Positions 1-10,469 of a stretch of DNA of 64,000 nucleotides are shown here, piece by piece. Below the pieces are notes generated by a model, which was not told the DNA's origin, did not search any database, and saw nothing but the letters and a program-made list of their open reading frames with translations. The stretch's first letter is position 1. Each line of letters starts with the position of its first letter. The stretch spans positions 310,001 to 374,000 of the forward strand of contig JAJDTB010000032.1 of the NCBI GenBank assembly GCA_022827345.1. The letters are read 5' to 3'. Position numbers and translations under genes: made by a program. The stretch comes from Gemmatimonadota bacterium (lineage in GTDB: Bacteria; Gemmatimonadota; Gemmatimonadetes; Longimicrobiales; Gaopeijiaceae).

Positions 1-223
1 TGTGGCAGTCGATCAATCCGGGCGTGAGCCACGCGCCCCCGCACCTCAGGACCTCGGGCGTGGAGGCTATCCGGTGCGCGGGAAGGTCCGCCATTCTGCC
101 CACCCACGCGATCCGTCCGCCGGCGCTGGCGATCGCCCCGTCTGCGATAATGCCGAGCGACCGCCCGGTCATCGTCGCGAGATTGACCTCGGTCCAGAGT
201 CTGTCCCACGGTTTTTCGGGCAT
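1..223 (-). CDS. hutI: Imidazolonepropionase, N-terminal part (cut by window edge)
   Basis: Imidazolonepropionase opens the imidazolone ring to give N-formimino-L-glutamate, the third step of histidine breakdown. Only about the first 74 residues lie in the window. The reading frame starts at ATG (221-223) and is open to the edge. It ends in the amidohydrolase signature LTPGLIDCH, the strand that carries the first metal-binding His of the family, preceded by the usual N-terminal beta-sandwich (IIADGAIASAGGRIAWVG). It lies divergent to hutF, with 138 bp between the starts, beside hutU and hutH. The family and the neighbourhood agree; the rest of the gene is outside the window. Confidence 0.85.
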   Translation of the reverse strand, partial: MPEKPWDRLWTEVNLATMTGRSLGIIADGAIASAGGRIAWVGRMADLPAHRIASTPEVLRCGGAWLTPGLIDCH

Positions 224-361
224 CCTGGCTCCTGAGGGGCTGCCGATTTCGCCGTCCCGCCCACCGGATCCCGCGCGGTCAGTCCCTGCACGGCACGCGA
301 TTCCGGGCCAGATTGATGCATCGTTTCCCGCCGTTCCGCAATCTGTCGCCGAGGAGACTTC

Positions 362-1813
362 GTGCCGCCCCGGACACCGGACCGACCCCCACTCCACTTC
401 GACCGGCTCCTGATCGGGGACCGGTGGGAGCGCGATGTGCGGATGGAAACCGGGGGCGATGGCCGCGTTGCCGCGCTCTCGCCACGGGGTTCGGGCGAGG
501 GATGCGAACGGGTAGCCGGATGGGCGGTGCCGGGGGTTCCCAACGTGCACAGCCACTCCTTTCAGCGCGCCATGGCGGGACTCGCGGAAGGGTGCGGGCC
601 GGATTCGTTCTGGCGTTGGCGGGACGTCATGTACGCGTTTGTCGACCGCCTGACCCCCGGCGATGTCGAGGCGATCACGGCGCAGCTGTACGTGGAGATG
701 CTGAAATCGGGCTTCACCTGCGTCGGCGAGTTCCACTACCTCCACCACGCGCCTGGCGGACGCAGGTACGACGATCCGGCAGAGATGAGCGGGCGGATCG
801 TCGCGGCGGCCCGAACGGTCGGGATCGGTCTGGTGCACATGCCGGTCGTGTACGAGGCCGGCGGCTTCGGCGGGAACGCGCTGCAGGGTGGGCAACGGCG
901 GTTTCGCATGGATCTGGAGGGTGCGGCGGGGCTGCTTGAGGCGCTCCGAGGGGAGTCGTTCGAGCCGGGCGTTCAGCTGGGGTGGGCGCTGCACAGCCTC
1001 AGGGCCGTCTCGCGGGAGACGCTGGGACGGCTGGACGAATTCGTTGCCGGCGATGCCCCCGTGCACATCCACATCGCCGAACAGGAGCGGGAAGTGCGCG
1101 ACTGCCTCGCGCACCGCGGCGCACGGCCGGTCGAGTGGCTGCTCGACCATGCCCCGGTGGACTCGCGCTGGTGCCTGGTGCACGCGACCCACGTCGCGGA
1201 TGAGGAGATGGACGGGATCGCGGCGAGGGGTGCCGTGGTCGGGCTCTGTCCGACCACGGAGGCGAATCTGGGGGACGGGTTGTTTCCGCTGGGGGCATTC
1301 GCCGCCGACGGCGGGCGCTTCGGGATCGGGACCGACAGTCACGTGTCTCGAAGCCCCGTGGAAGAGCTGCGGTTGCTGGACTACGGTCAGCGACTCGTGT
1401 CCCGCAGCCGCTCGGTGCTGGGGACCGAGCACGACAGCGCAGGGCGGGAGAAAGGGGCCCGGTCCGCGGTGCGGGACGCCGGGGGGCGGCGCGAAGGAGC
1501 CCTGTCGGGCGCCGGGGGCGCGTTGCTGGCCCACGCCTGGCGCGACGGGTGCGGGGCGCTGGGGTGGAACGCGGGCACCATTGACGCCGGTGCCAGGGCC
1601 GACCTCGTGGTGCTGGATGATGGACATCCCGCCCTGCTGGGTCGCGGCGGGGAAACGGTGCTCGATTCGTGGGTGTTCTCGGGGACGGAGAACCCGGTTC
1701 GGCACGTGATGGTGGGGGGACGCTGGGTTGTACGGGACGGGCGCCACCGCCGGGAGGAAGAAGTGAAGGAGGCGTTTGCGGAGGTCGTCAGGCGTCATTC
1801 ACGGGTTGCGTGA
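362..1813 (+). CDS. hutF: Formimidoylglutamate deiminase (HutF)
   Basis: This cytosolic zinc amidohydrolase converts N-formimino-L-glutamate to N-formyl-L-glutamate and ammonia, the deiminase branch of histidine degradation. The 483-residue protein has the expected motifs: metal ligands HSH (63-65), HIHIAE (235-240), HATH (274-277) and GTDSH (323-327), then a C-terminal beta-sandwich (ADLVVLDD). The start is GTG at 362, six bases after a GAGGAG ribosome site at 351-356. Residues around 355-385 form a charged, low-complexity insertion relative to the core. HutF implies an HutG-type formylglutamate amidohydrolase elsewhere in the genome, since none is seen here. It converges on hutU with 30 bp between the stops. 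Confidence 0.92.
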   Translation: MPPRTPDRPPLHFDRLLIGDRWERDVRMETGGDGRVAALSPRGSGEGCERVAGWAVPGVPNVHSHSFQRAMAGLAEGCGPDSFWRWRDVMYAFVDRLTPGDVEAITAQLYVEMLKSGFTCVGEFHYLHHAPGGRRYDDPAEMSGRIVAAARTVGIGLVHMPVVYEAGGFGGNALQGGQRRFRMDLEGAAGLLEALRGESFEPGVQLGWALHSLRAVSRETLGRLDEFVAGDAPVHIHIAEQEREVRDCLAHRGARPVEWLLDHAPVDSRWCLVHATHVADEEMDGIAARGAVVGLCPTTEANLGDGLFPLGAFAADGGRFGIGTDSHVSRSPVEELRLLDYGQRLVSRSRSVLGTEHDSAGREKGARSAVRDAGGRREGALSGAGGALLAHAWRDGCGALGWNAGTIDAGARADLVVLDDGHPALLGRGGETVLDSWVFSGTENPVRHVMVGGRWVVRDGRHRREEEVKEAFAEVVRRHSRVA

Positions 1814-1843
1814 CTCCGTCTTCCGGTCACGCCAGCGGCGCCG

Positions 1844-3505
<1,662 letters not shown>

Positions 3506-3560
3506 TTTCATCTCCTGTCGGGCCCGTGTGCATCACCGGTTGAACGCCGCGGGGATTCCT

Positions 3561-5111
3561 TCACGAGCCGTCACGCCCCGAGCCGGTCAGCGCTCCCGCC
3601 CGGACCAGCCCTGTCAACACCGCGATATCATCGCTCAGCACCCGGTCCTCGACCAGCGGCGGCACCTCGGCGCGCACCGCTCGCAACGCGCGCTCCACAC
3701 CCGCCCCCGCACGCATCGGCCGGTGGAACTCCACCGCCTGCGCTCCGCAGAGCAATTCCACGGCCAGCACCGTCTCCAGCAGCGCGATGCTCCTGCGCAC
3801 CTTGCGCGCGGCCGCCATGCCCATCGACACGTGGTCCTCCTGCGACGCGCTCGTGGAGACCGAGTCGACGCTGGCGGGCGATGCCAGCACGCGCATCTCG
3901 GCCAGGGCGTCGGCCGCGACGACCTGCGCGATCATCAGGCCCGAACGGGCACCGGGCGCGGTGGTCAGGAAGGCGGGGAGGCCCGACAGATCGGGGTTCA
4001 GGAGGCGGTCGATCCGGCGCTCGCTGATCGAGGCCAGGTCGGCCGCCGCGATCGCGACCAGGTCCAGGCACTGGGCGACGATCTGCGCGTGGAAGTTTCC
4101 CCCGCTGAGCACACGCACCGCGCCGGAGCCATCCTCGGGGCGGGGGTCGTCTTCCCCGACCGGAACGACCAGCGGGTTGTCGGTGGTGGAGTTCGCCTCG
4201 GTCGTCAGGATCCTTGCGGCGTACCCATGGGCCTCCCGCGCCGCGCCGTGGACCTGCGGCATGCACCGGAGCGAGTAGGCATCCTGCACGCGCGCGTCCC
4301 CGGTCCTGTGGGATTCGCGGATCTCGGAGCCCGCCAGCAAGGCGCACAGCCTCCGAGCGCTCTCGATCTGGCCGGGGTGGGGCCGGGCCGCATGGATCTC
4401 GTCCCGGAACGCTTCGGGTGTCCCCCGCAGCCCTTCAAGGGTGGTCGCGCCCGCAACGTCGGCGGTGTCGAGCGCGCGTCCGAACCGCATGAGCGCCAGG
4501 GCGCCGATCGCCGTCACGGCCTGGGTTCCGTTGACGAGCGCCAGCCCTTCCTTTTCGGCGAGTTCGAGGGGCGCGATCCCGGCCCGGTCCAGGAGCTCGG
4601 ACGCTTCCGCCACCTCGCCGCCGGCCTCGGCCCGCCCCTCCCCCATCAGCGCCAGCGCCACATGCGCCAGCGGCGCCAGGTCACCGCTCGCTCCCACCGA
4701 CCCGATCTCGGGCACCATGGGATGGATTGCGTGGCTGAGGAGGTCGAGGAGGCGCTCGACCACGACCAGGCGGCACCCGGACTGCCCCCGGGCGAGCGCG
4801 TTGGCCCTGAGCAGGAGGATGGCGCGGACTTCCGCGGCAGGCAGCGGCCGTCCCGTCCCGGCCGAGTGGCTCCTGACCAGGTTGCGCTGCAGCGCCCGCT
4901 GTTCGTCGCGCGCGATCCGCACCTGTGCCAGCCTGCCGAAGCCCGTGTTGACGCCGTAGACGGGTCCGTCGGCATCGAGGAGGCGCTCCAGCCGCTGCCG
5001 TGAGCGCCGCACCCGTTCGGCGGCGCCCTCGTCGAGCCGCACCGGGACGCGGCCCCGCGCCACGGCTTCGACCTGGGCGAGCGTGAGCCCCATCCCGTCG
5101 ATGGTGATCAT
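3561..5111 (-). CDS. hutH: Histidine ammonia-lyase
   Basis: Histidine ammonia-lyase removes ammonia from L-histidine to give trans-urocanate, the entry step of the Hut pathway. The 516-residue protein has the Ala-Ser-Gly triad (A141-S142-G143 in SVGASGDLAPLAH) that cyclises into the MIO electrophile, and the active-site Tyr52 in VYGVNTGFG. Other family blocks are ALVNGTQAV and QVHGAAREA. The ATG overlaps the TGA of the upstream AhpD-like gene by four bases (ATGA, 5108-5111) and has no strong ribosome site of its own, so translation is probably coupled to that gene. hutU follows downstream. Confidence 0.96.
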   Translation of the reverse strand: MITIDGMGLTLAQVEAVARGRVPVRLDEGAAERVRRSRQRLERLLDADGPVYGVNTGFGRLAQVRIARDEQRALQRNLVRSHSAGTGRPLPAAEVRAILLLRANALARGQSGCRLVVVERLLDLLSHAIHPMVPEIGSVGASGDLAPLAHVALALMGEGRAEAGGEVAEASELLDRAGIAPLELAEKEGLALVNGTQAVTAIGALALMRFGRALDTADVAGATTLEGLRGTPEAFRDEIHAARPHPGQIESARRLCALLAGSEIRESHRTGDARVQDAYSLRCMPQVHGAAREAHGYAARILTTEANSTTDNPLVVPVGEDDPRPEDGSGAVRVLSGGNFHAQIVAQCLDLVAIAAADLASISERRIDRLLNPDLSGLPAFLTTAPGARSGLMIAQVVAADALAEMRVLASPASVDSVSTSASQEDHVSMGMAAARKVRRSIALLETVLAVELLCGAQAVEFHRPMRAGAGVERALRAVRAEVPPLVEDRVLSDDIAVLTGLVRAGALTGSGRDGS

Positions 5112-5755
5112 GCGGCCGGGCCGCCGTGCGCCGGGCCCGCGCCGCGTGCCGCCGTCCCCCCTCGCGCAGGCCTGAGAGCGACGAACTCTTCCCTGGTCAG
5201 CGTGTGGTCCGCGCCCTCCCAGTAATCTTCGAGCTCCACCCCAAGTCCGTCGGCCAGGCGGTTGACGTAGTTGTAGTACGATGTGACCTGGCAGATGTCG
5301 AGAATCGCGGCGTCCCCGAATCCGGCGGCCCGAAGCGCGTCCGTGTCGGCGGACGTCATGCCCCCCGGGTCGCGGGTCAGCTTGATCGCGTAGTCCAGCA
5401 TGGCGCTATCGCCGTCCGTCAGGGAATCCGGGCGCTTGCCCCGGGCCAGGGCGTCGCCGAGATCAGGCGTGCCGGTGATCCTGCGGAGTCCCGCTCCGTG
5501 GTGGTTGATTCAATAGAAGCAGTCGTTCGCGGCGGACACCGCCACCGCGATCATCTCGCGCTGCAACCTGGAGAGCGGCGAGCGGCCGGTCATGAGGTGG
5601 CGGTAGAGATCATGGTGGTGCTCCATGGAAGGCGGGTTCAATGAATGGACACGCAGGATGTTGTCCAGGTTCCCCCGCGCGTCCGAGTACCGCGCGTAGA
5701 GCTTCGCCAGTTCGGGTCCGGCTTCGTCGCGATTGGTGTATCGTATGTGGGCCAT
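5108..5755 (-). CDS. AhpD-like (carboxymuconolactone decarboxylase fold) predicted selenoprotein, TGA read as Sec82
   Basis: This peroxidase-related member of the AhpD/CMD family is expected to be a small thiol or selenol redox enzyme. The frame opens at ATG 5755, is interrupted by TGA at 5510-5512, and continues in the same frame for 133 codons to a TGA at 5108-5110 (215 residues if read through). The TGA falls in the active site: AANDCFY-U-INHHG. In AhpD the site is C-x-x-C with a His four residues after the second Cys; here C79, U82 and H86 keep that spacing, so Sec would replace the reactive Cys. Both halves match the family, with conserved-looking sequence on each side and no other stop. 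A SECIS-like hairpin follows the TGA. The gene leads hutH and hutU with a four-base overlap. No selA, selB, selC or selD is visible in the window. A nonsense mutation of a Cys codon is the main alternative. Confidence 0.75.
5484..5498 (-). promoter_or_regulatory. SECIS-like hairpin downstream of in-frame TGA
   Basis: In the mRNA sense, 11 bases after the TGA (5510-5512), the arms CGGAG and CTCCG form a perfect 5-bp stem closing the loop CGGGA. The apical loop starts 16 bases after the TGA and has G at its second and later positions. Known bacterial SECIS elements lie within the coding region just downstream of the UGA, with a guanine near the start of a short apical loop, so position and shape both fit. 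A lower CC/GG pairing across a small internal loop may extend the stem. Function is inferred from placement. Confidence 0.55.
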
Positions 5756-5784
5756 GTTGAATCAAAATAGCCGGAGAGCAGCGA

Positions 5785-8289
5785 ATGTTCATGATACCCA
5801 GGAGCTTCCGCCGCGTGTTTAGCGTCACGGGCATGGCGATCGGCGGCGGTACTGCCGTCCGAACCCTCGCCGTCCTCGTCGCGGCCGTGGTGTCGGCGAC
5901 GAGCGCGGTCCACGCACAGGACGAGTTCGGGCGGATGGTTGCCGTGTCGGGCGAGACCGTCCTGGTCGGCAAGCCGGGCCCCGCCCGAGGACCCGCGGCG
6001 CTGTACCGGTTCGAGCGGGACAACACGGGCGCGTGGGTGCTCGCGACCTCGTTTTCGCCGCCGGGGACCGCCGAGCTGGGGTACCGCCTGGCGCCCTCCA
6101 TGCAGTGGAGCGGCGATCGACTGGTGGTGGGCTCCGCGGATCCCGATGTGGAGGTCGGAGCGCATGTCTTCCGCGGTACATCCGCCGGCCTGGTGCACGA
6201 AACCGGGCTGGAGCTTTTCCGGCCGGCGAACCCCGGCCAGGCCGCGGATCCCGGGGGCCCGGGCGGTGCGGCGCTGGACTTCCCCGGGATCATGCGGATC
6301 CTCGCGCCGCCGCTGCGCACGGTGGCGGTGGGCCGGGACCAGGTGGCGGTGTCGGTCGCGGGAGACGGTGCAAGCCCCCCCGCCGTGTACCTCTATCAGC
6401 GGGACGCGCGGCGCGGGTGGCAGCCTCCCACCCTGGTGCAGCTCCCCGGACCCGCCTCCGAGTACCCGGACTTCGGGGCCGCGATGGCTTTCCGGCGGGA
6501 CGAAGTGCTGGTTTCGTCGCCGAGCGCGGACGAGGTGGGCCGCGTGTTCGTTTTCCGGCCGCAGGACAGCGAGCTCGGGAACGTCACGCTGGCGCCGGCG
6601 GATTCGCTGGCGGCGGGAGCGCGCTTCGGAGCCACGCTGGCGGTCGACGGCAGCCGCATGCTGGTGGGGGCGCCGGGGGCCCGGGGGGGAAGCGGGCTGG
6701 TGTACGCATTCCGGCGCTTCGATCCCGGCGAGTGGGAGCAGCACCAGGTGCTTTCCCTCGGCGCGGATGAAGGCGGCGCGGCCCCGGGGTCCTTCGGAGC
6801 GACGCTCGCCCTGCTCGGTGACGAGCTGTGGGTGGGGGAGCCGGGCGCGGAGTCGGGCGCGGGCCGGGTCCACCGGTTCCGGTTGATCGACGGGGAGTGG
6901 CAGCCCGAGCCGGTCGCCATACCCCAGACCGCGCCCGGGGCAGGACTGGGCACGGCGATTGCGCTGGGGAGCCGCGTCGCGGTCGTGGGCGCGCCGGGAA
7001 CGGACGGCGGCTACGGGGCCGCCATGGTGTTCACCCGGGAGCTGGGCGGACCCTGGGGCGAGGCCGAGTGGCTCAGCCCCGGACCCGGACCCGAAGCCGT
7101 GACCGGGGGGGAGGTCACCTGCGAGGACGGCGCCGCGGCGGCATTCTCCTGCGACAACGTCGACCTCATCGCCTTCCTCCCGAATTCCGCGCTCGGCGGC
7201 GGCCCCGGCGAGCGCGTCAGCGACGTGTGGGGCTGGTCGGACCCGGAGACCGGCCGCGAGTACGCCCTGGTCGGCCGCACCGGCGGCGCGGCGATCGTCG
7301 ACATCACCGACCCGGCGGCCCCGCGCCATGTCGGCACCGTCCCCGCCAACCCGAGCGGCGCGCGGGACCTCAAGGTCTACGCCGACCACCTCTTCTTCAC
7401 CGGCGACGGCGCCGGCGCCCACGGGCTCGTCGTCTTCGACCTCACCCGCCTCCGCGACGCCGTCCCCGATCCAACCAGCCCCACCGGCGGCGTCGATTTC
7501 GAGCCCGACGCCGTCTACCGCGGCATCGAAAGCGCCCACAACCTCGTGATGGACGCCGAGAGCGGCTTCGCCTTCCCCGTCGGCGCGAGCGGCGGCGGCG
7601 AGACCTGCGGCGGCGGCCTCCACATGGTCGATGTGCGCGATCCCAAGGCCCCAGTCTTCGCGGGCTGCTTCACCGACACCGTCGGGCTCATCGCGCCCGG
7701 ACGCACCCACGACGCCCAGTGCGTCGTCTACCGGGGCCCCGACGACCGCTACCAGGGCCGCCAGCTCTGCTTCATCTCGAACGAGACGCTGCTGAGGATC
7801 GTCGACATCACCGACAAGGAGGCCCCCGCCCCCATCGGCGCCGCCAGCCACCCCGGCGTGGCCTACATCCACCAGGGCTGGCTCACCGAAGACCACCGCT
7901 ACTACTACCTGGACGACGAGCTCGACGAACTGGTCGGCACGGCCCCGAGAACCCGCACCTTCATTTACGACGTGGCGGAACTCGACGACCCAATCCTGGT
8001 CGGCCACGTCGACGGCCCGACCGGTGCGACCGACCACAACCTCTACGTCAAGGGCGACCGGATGTACCAGGCCAACTACCAGGCCGGCTTCCGCGTCTTC
8101 GACATCAGCGATCCGGAGGCGCCGGAGGAGATCGGCTGGTTCGACACCACTCCGTACGAAGGCGATCCGCCCGGGTTCGTGGGAGCGTGGACGGCCTACC
8201 CCTACTTCGAGAGCGGCACGGTGGTCGTCACCAGCATGTACGAGGGGCTGTTTCTGCTGAGGCCGAGGCCCAGACAGCTGATTCCCTGA
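5785..8289 (+). CDS. Secreted FG-GAP / choice-of-anchor-B family protein
   Basis: The 834-residue protein has an N-terminal signal segment (charged start, hydrophobic TLAVLVAAVVSATSAVHA, cleavage near HAQ). Residues about 45-440 hold FG-GAP-like repeats (FGATLAVDG, LLVGAPG-type blocks), predicting a beta-propeller. The C-terminal half, from about residue 465, is a choice-of-anchor-B region with LVIVD-like repeats: AIVDITDPAAPRHVG, HMVDVRDPKAPVFAG, RIVDITDKEAPAPIG, RVFDISDPEAPEEIG. Such proteins are extracellular or surface exposed and of unknown specific role. The start ATG at 5785 follows GGAGAG (5773-5778). It is divergent from the AhpD-like gene with only 29 bp between the starts, so their promoters must overlap. 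No catalytic motif was seen. Confidence 0.8.
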   Translation: MFMIPRSFRRVFSVTGMAIGGGTAVRTLAVLVAAVVSATSAVHAQDEFGRMVAVSGETVLVGKPGPARGPAALYRFERDNTGAWVLATSFSPPGTAELGYRLAPSMQWSGDRLVVGSADPDVEVGAHVFRGTSAGLVHETGLELFRPANPGQAADPGGPGGAALDFPGIMRILAPPLRTVAVGRDQVAVSVAGDGASPPAVYLYQRDARRGWQPPTLVQLPGPASEYPDFGAAMAFRRDEVLVSSPSADEVGRVFVFRPQDSELGNVTLAPADSLAAGARFGATLAVDGSRMLVGAPGARGGSGLVYAFRRFDPGEWEQHQVLSLGADEGGAAPGSFGATLALLGDELWVGEPGAESGAGRVHRFRLIDGEWQPEPVAIPQTAPGAGLGTAIALGSRVAVVGAPGTDGGYGAAMVFTRELGGPWGEAEWLSPGPGPEAVTGGEVTCEDGAAAAFSCDNVDLIAFLPNSALGGGPGERVSDVWGWSDPETGREYALVGRTGGAAIVDITDPAAPRHVGTVPANPSGARDLKVYADHLFFTGDGAGAHGLVVFDLTRLRDAVPDPTSPTGGVDFEPDAVYRGIESAHNLVMDAESGFAFPVGASGGGETCGGGLHMVDVRDPKAPVFAGCFTDTVGLIAPGRTHDAQCVVYRGPDDRYQGRQLCFISNETLLRIVDITDKEAPAPIGAASHPGVAYIHQGWLTEDHRYYYLDDELDELVGTAPRTRTFIYDVAELDDPILVGHVDGPTGATDHNLYVKGDRMYQANYQAGFRVFDISDPEAPEEIGWFDTTPYEGDPPGFVGAWTAYPYFESGTVVVTSMYEGLFLLRPRPRQLIP

Positions 8290-8347
8290 CCACGACGGGG
8301 CACTTCGCGCGATCCATCCATTACGGCGCGCGGGCACACCGCCAGAG

Positions 8348-8419
<72 letters not shown>

Positions 8420-8525
8420 GATACAAAAGGGGCGCGGCAGTCGGCCGTCGCCCCCGGAAGCAGTTGGCGGCGCGCCTCGACCCGTCAGGGACGGCGTCAA
8501 GACGCGGCTGGACTGCCAGTATCAG

Positions 8526-8598
<73 letters not shown>

Positions 8599-8677
8599 GA
8601 AGCGGCACCCCGATTCCGGATGCCGGGGCCCTCCCGCGGCAACGCTTCCCGGGAGCGCGTCGTCAGAAGGGACAGCA

Positions 8678-8706
8678 ACGTTAGGGACGGGGCCCGAGAG
8701 TGTCAA
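8678..8706 (-). promoter_or_regulatory. Promoter of tRNA-Gly/tRNA-Cys unit
   Basis: On the minus strand a perfect TTGACA -35 box (8701-8706) is followed after 17 bases by TAACGT (8678-8683), a weak -10 match. Predicted transcription starts about 70 bases before tRNA-Gly, which is normal for a tRNA precursor. Confidence 0.5.
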
Positions 8707-8828
8707 CCGCGACCCGGCGTTCGTCCGTCAAGCGGTTGGCGAAGCTCCGCCACGCGCGGCGGCTCCGTTCTCGCCCGCAACGGTCGCTATTATCTTGTCT
8801 CCGCCAGCGCCTTCTTCCCGGATGAGCC

Positions 8829-10469
8829 GTGCCCGGTAACCGCTCGACAGTCCTCACTCTCCTCTCCCTCCTCCTGAGCACCGGCGGTCTGTCCTTCCCG
8901 GAGCCGGCGGGCGCCCAGGAGCCCTATTCCCTCCTGGTCCCGCGCGGGCACGTACGCCTAGGCGTACTGGGCCAGTACTCGACCTTCTCGGACCTCTACC
9001 AGATCGGCAGCCGTACCGACAGCCCCCACAGTCTGGGGGACCTGTTCAGCGGACCCGTCGGCAGCAGCATATTCCCGTTCCTCGGCGAGCCTGAGGCGTC
9101 CGTGCGCGCGCTGATCGAGGATGAATACGACCTGAGCCTGGGTGCCATGTCGTCGGTGGTCGAAAAGAGCACGGCACTGGTTCCCGTGGCGGTGGACGTG
9201 GGCGTCTTTGACTGGCTGACAGTCGGTGCCGTGGTTCCGCTTGTACAGAACGAAACGGAGTTCGCAACGACGTTCGCGGCCGACTCGGCCAGCGCCAACG
9301 CGGGGTTCAGTCCGGGGATGGAGGATCCGGCCGCGGTCACCGGATTCCTCAATGGTCTTCAGGGTTCGATCGGTGCCTACGACATGTTCCGCGGCGAGAC
9401 CTGCGGGGTGGATCCAATGTCCGATGCCTGCCGGGACGCCACGGCGCTGCTGGCGGATGCGCGCTCCTTCCACTCGCTCCTGTCGCTGATGTACGGAAGC
9501 ATGTTCGCGCCGCTCTCCAGGTCCGCGGCCGGGATGGCGCTCGAGGCTCGGCTGGCCGCGTTCGCGGAGGCCTTCGGAGCCGCCGGCGTCACCGGGATCC
9601 CGGCGATGATGCCCCTGGCGAACACACTGCTGACCACCGAGGACCTCGAGCGGCTGGTCTCCGAGCCCGCTTTCGGCATCGAATCGGACACCCCGTTCGA
9701 GAACTGGAGGTCGCTCTGGCGCCTCGGCGACATCGAGGTGAGGGCGGACGCGCGCATCTTCGAGATCGGCGATCGCGGGACTCCGAACCAGCTCACCCTG
9801 GGTGCGGGCGCCATGGCACGCCTGCCCACGGGCGTCCAGGACAATCCCGCCAACTTCCTGGACTCGGGCAGCGGCGACAGGCAGCTCGACGTGGAGTTGC
9901 GGGGATGGATGAATGGCCGCTGGCGTGGCAGCGTGGGGCTCTGGGCCGACTTCCGCTACGGCACCCAGCTCCAGGGAAGCACGGTGCGGCGGGTCTCCGA
10001 CCCAGGGATCGCCTTCGCGCTCCGGTCGACGGAGACTGCGCTCGACTGGAGACCGGGCGACTACCAGTTCCTGGAGCTGTCGCCCTGGTATCGGATCACC
10101 GACGCGATGTCCGTGGTGGGCGGGTATCGGTATTTCCGCAAAGGGGAGGACGCGTTCAGCCTCCCGGTGTTCGTGCCGGTCGACGAGACGGCGGCAGCCC
10201 AGGCGGCCGGACCGACTGCCAACGACCCCGGCATTCTCGTCCCTGGCAGCGGCGGGTCGGCCAGCCAGGCGCTCCTCGGCATGGTGTACAACCGGGGGGC
10301 GTACCTGGGAGACGATGGCGTGGCCGGTGACCCCCTTGAAGTCCGCGTGATGTATCGCAGAACGATCGGCGGGAGCGGCGGAATGCCCGTTGCGGAGTCG
10401 CTGGAGGTTGGGTTCCGGTTTTTTGTGGGGATCTGGGGGCGGCAGGTCACCGCCCCGGAGGAGACGTAA
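8829..10469 (+). CDS. Secreted outer-membrane beta-barrel-like hypothetical protein
   Basis: The family is not recognised. The 546-residue protein has a signal peptide (LTLLSLLLSTGGLSF, predicted cleavage near AGAQ). The body has alternating polar and hydrophobic strands with Gly and aromatic residues, and the C-terminus ends in an amphipathic strand (VAESLEVGFRFFVGIWG), features typical of a transporter-like outer-membrane barrel. Residues about 170-250 form a helical, Ala-rich insertion with two Cys (CGVDPMSDAC) that could form a disulfide. The start is GTG at 8829 with a modest GGATGAG upstream; the nearby ATG frame stops after five codons. Its 3' end overlaps the convergent propeller gene by 23 bp. 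Confidence 0.7.
   Translation: MPGNRSTVLTLLSLLLSTGGLSFPEPAGAQEPYSLLVPRGHVRLGVLGQYSTFSDLYQIGSRTDSPHSLGDLFSGPVGSSIFPFLGEPEASVRALIEDEYDLSLGAMSSVVEKSTALVPVAVDVGVFDWLTVGAVVPLVQNETEFATTFAADSASANAGFSPGMEDPAAVTGFLNGLQGSIGAYDMFRGETCGVDPMSDACRDATALLADARSFHSLLSLMYGSMFAPLSRSAAGMALEARLAAFAEAFGAAGVTGIPAMMPLANTLLTTEDLERLVSEPAFGIESDTPFENWRSLWRLGDIEVRADARIFEIGDRGTPNQLTLGAGAMARLPTGVQDNPANFLDSGSGDRQLDVELRGWMNGRWRGSVGLWADFRYGTQLQGSTVRRVSDPGIAFALRSTETALDWRPGDYQFLELSPWYRITDAMSVVGGYRYFRKGEDAFSLPVFVPVDETAAAQAAGPTANDPGILVPGSGGSASQALLGMVYNRGAYLGDDGVAGDPLEVRVMYRRTIGGSGGMPVAESLEVGFRFFVGIWGRQVTAPEET

Noticed and set aside
5108-5401. Stand-alone 97-residue gene before hutH
   Set aside because: It is the C-terminal part of the AhpD-like frame beyond the TGA; the internal ATG has no ribosome site and the product would lack the active site.
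5638-8337. Very long open frame (899 codons) on the minus strand
   Set aside because: Antisense to the FG-GAP/choice-of-anchor-B gene. High GC leaves the opposite strand open; the product is Val/Gly/Asp/Arg-rich and has no family motif or ribosome site.
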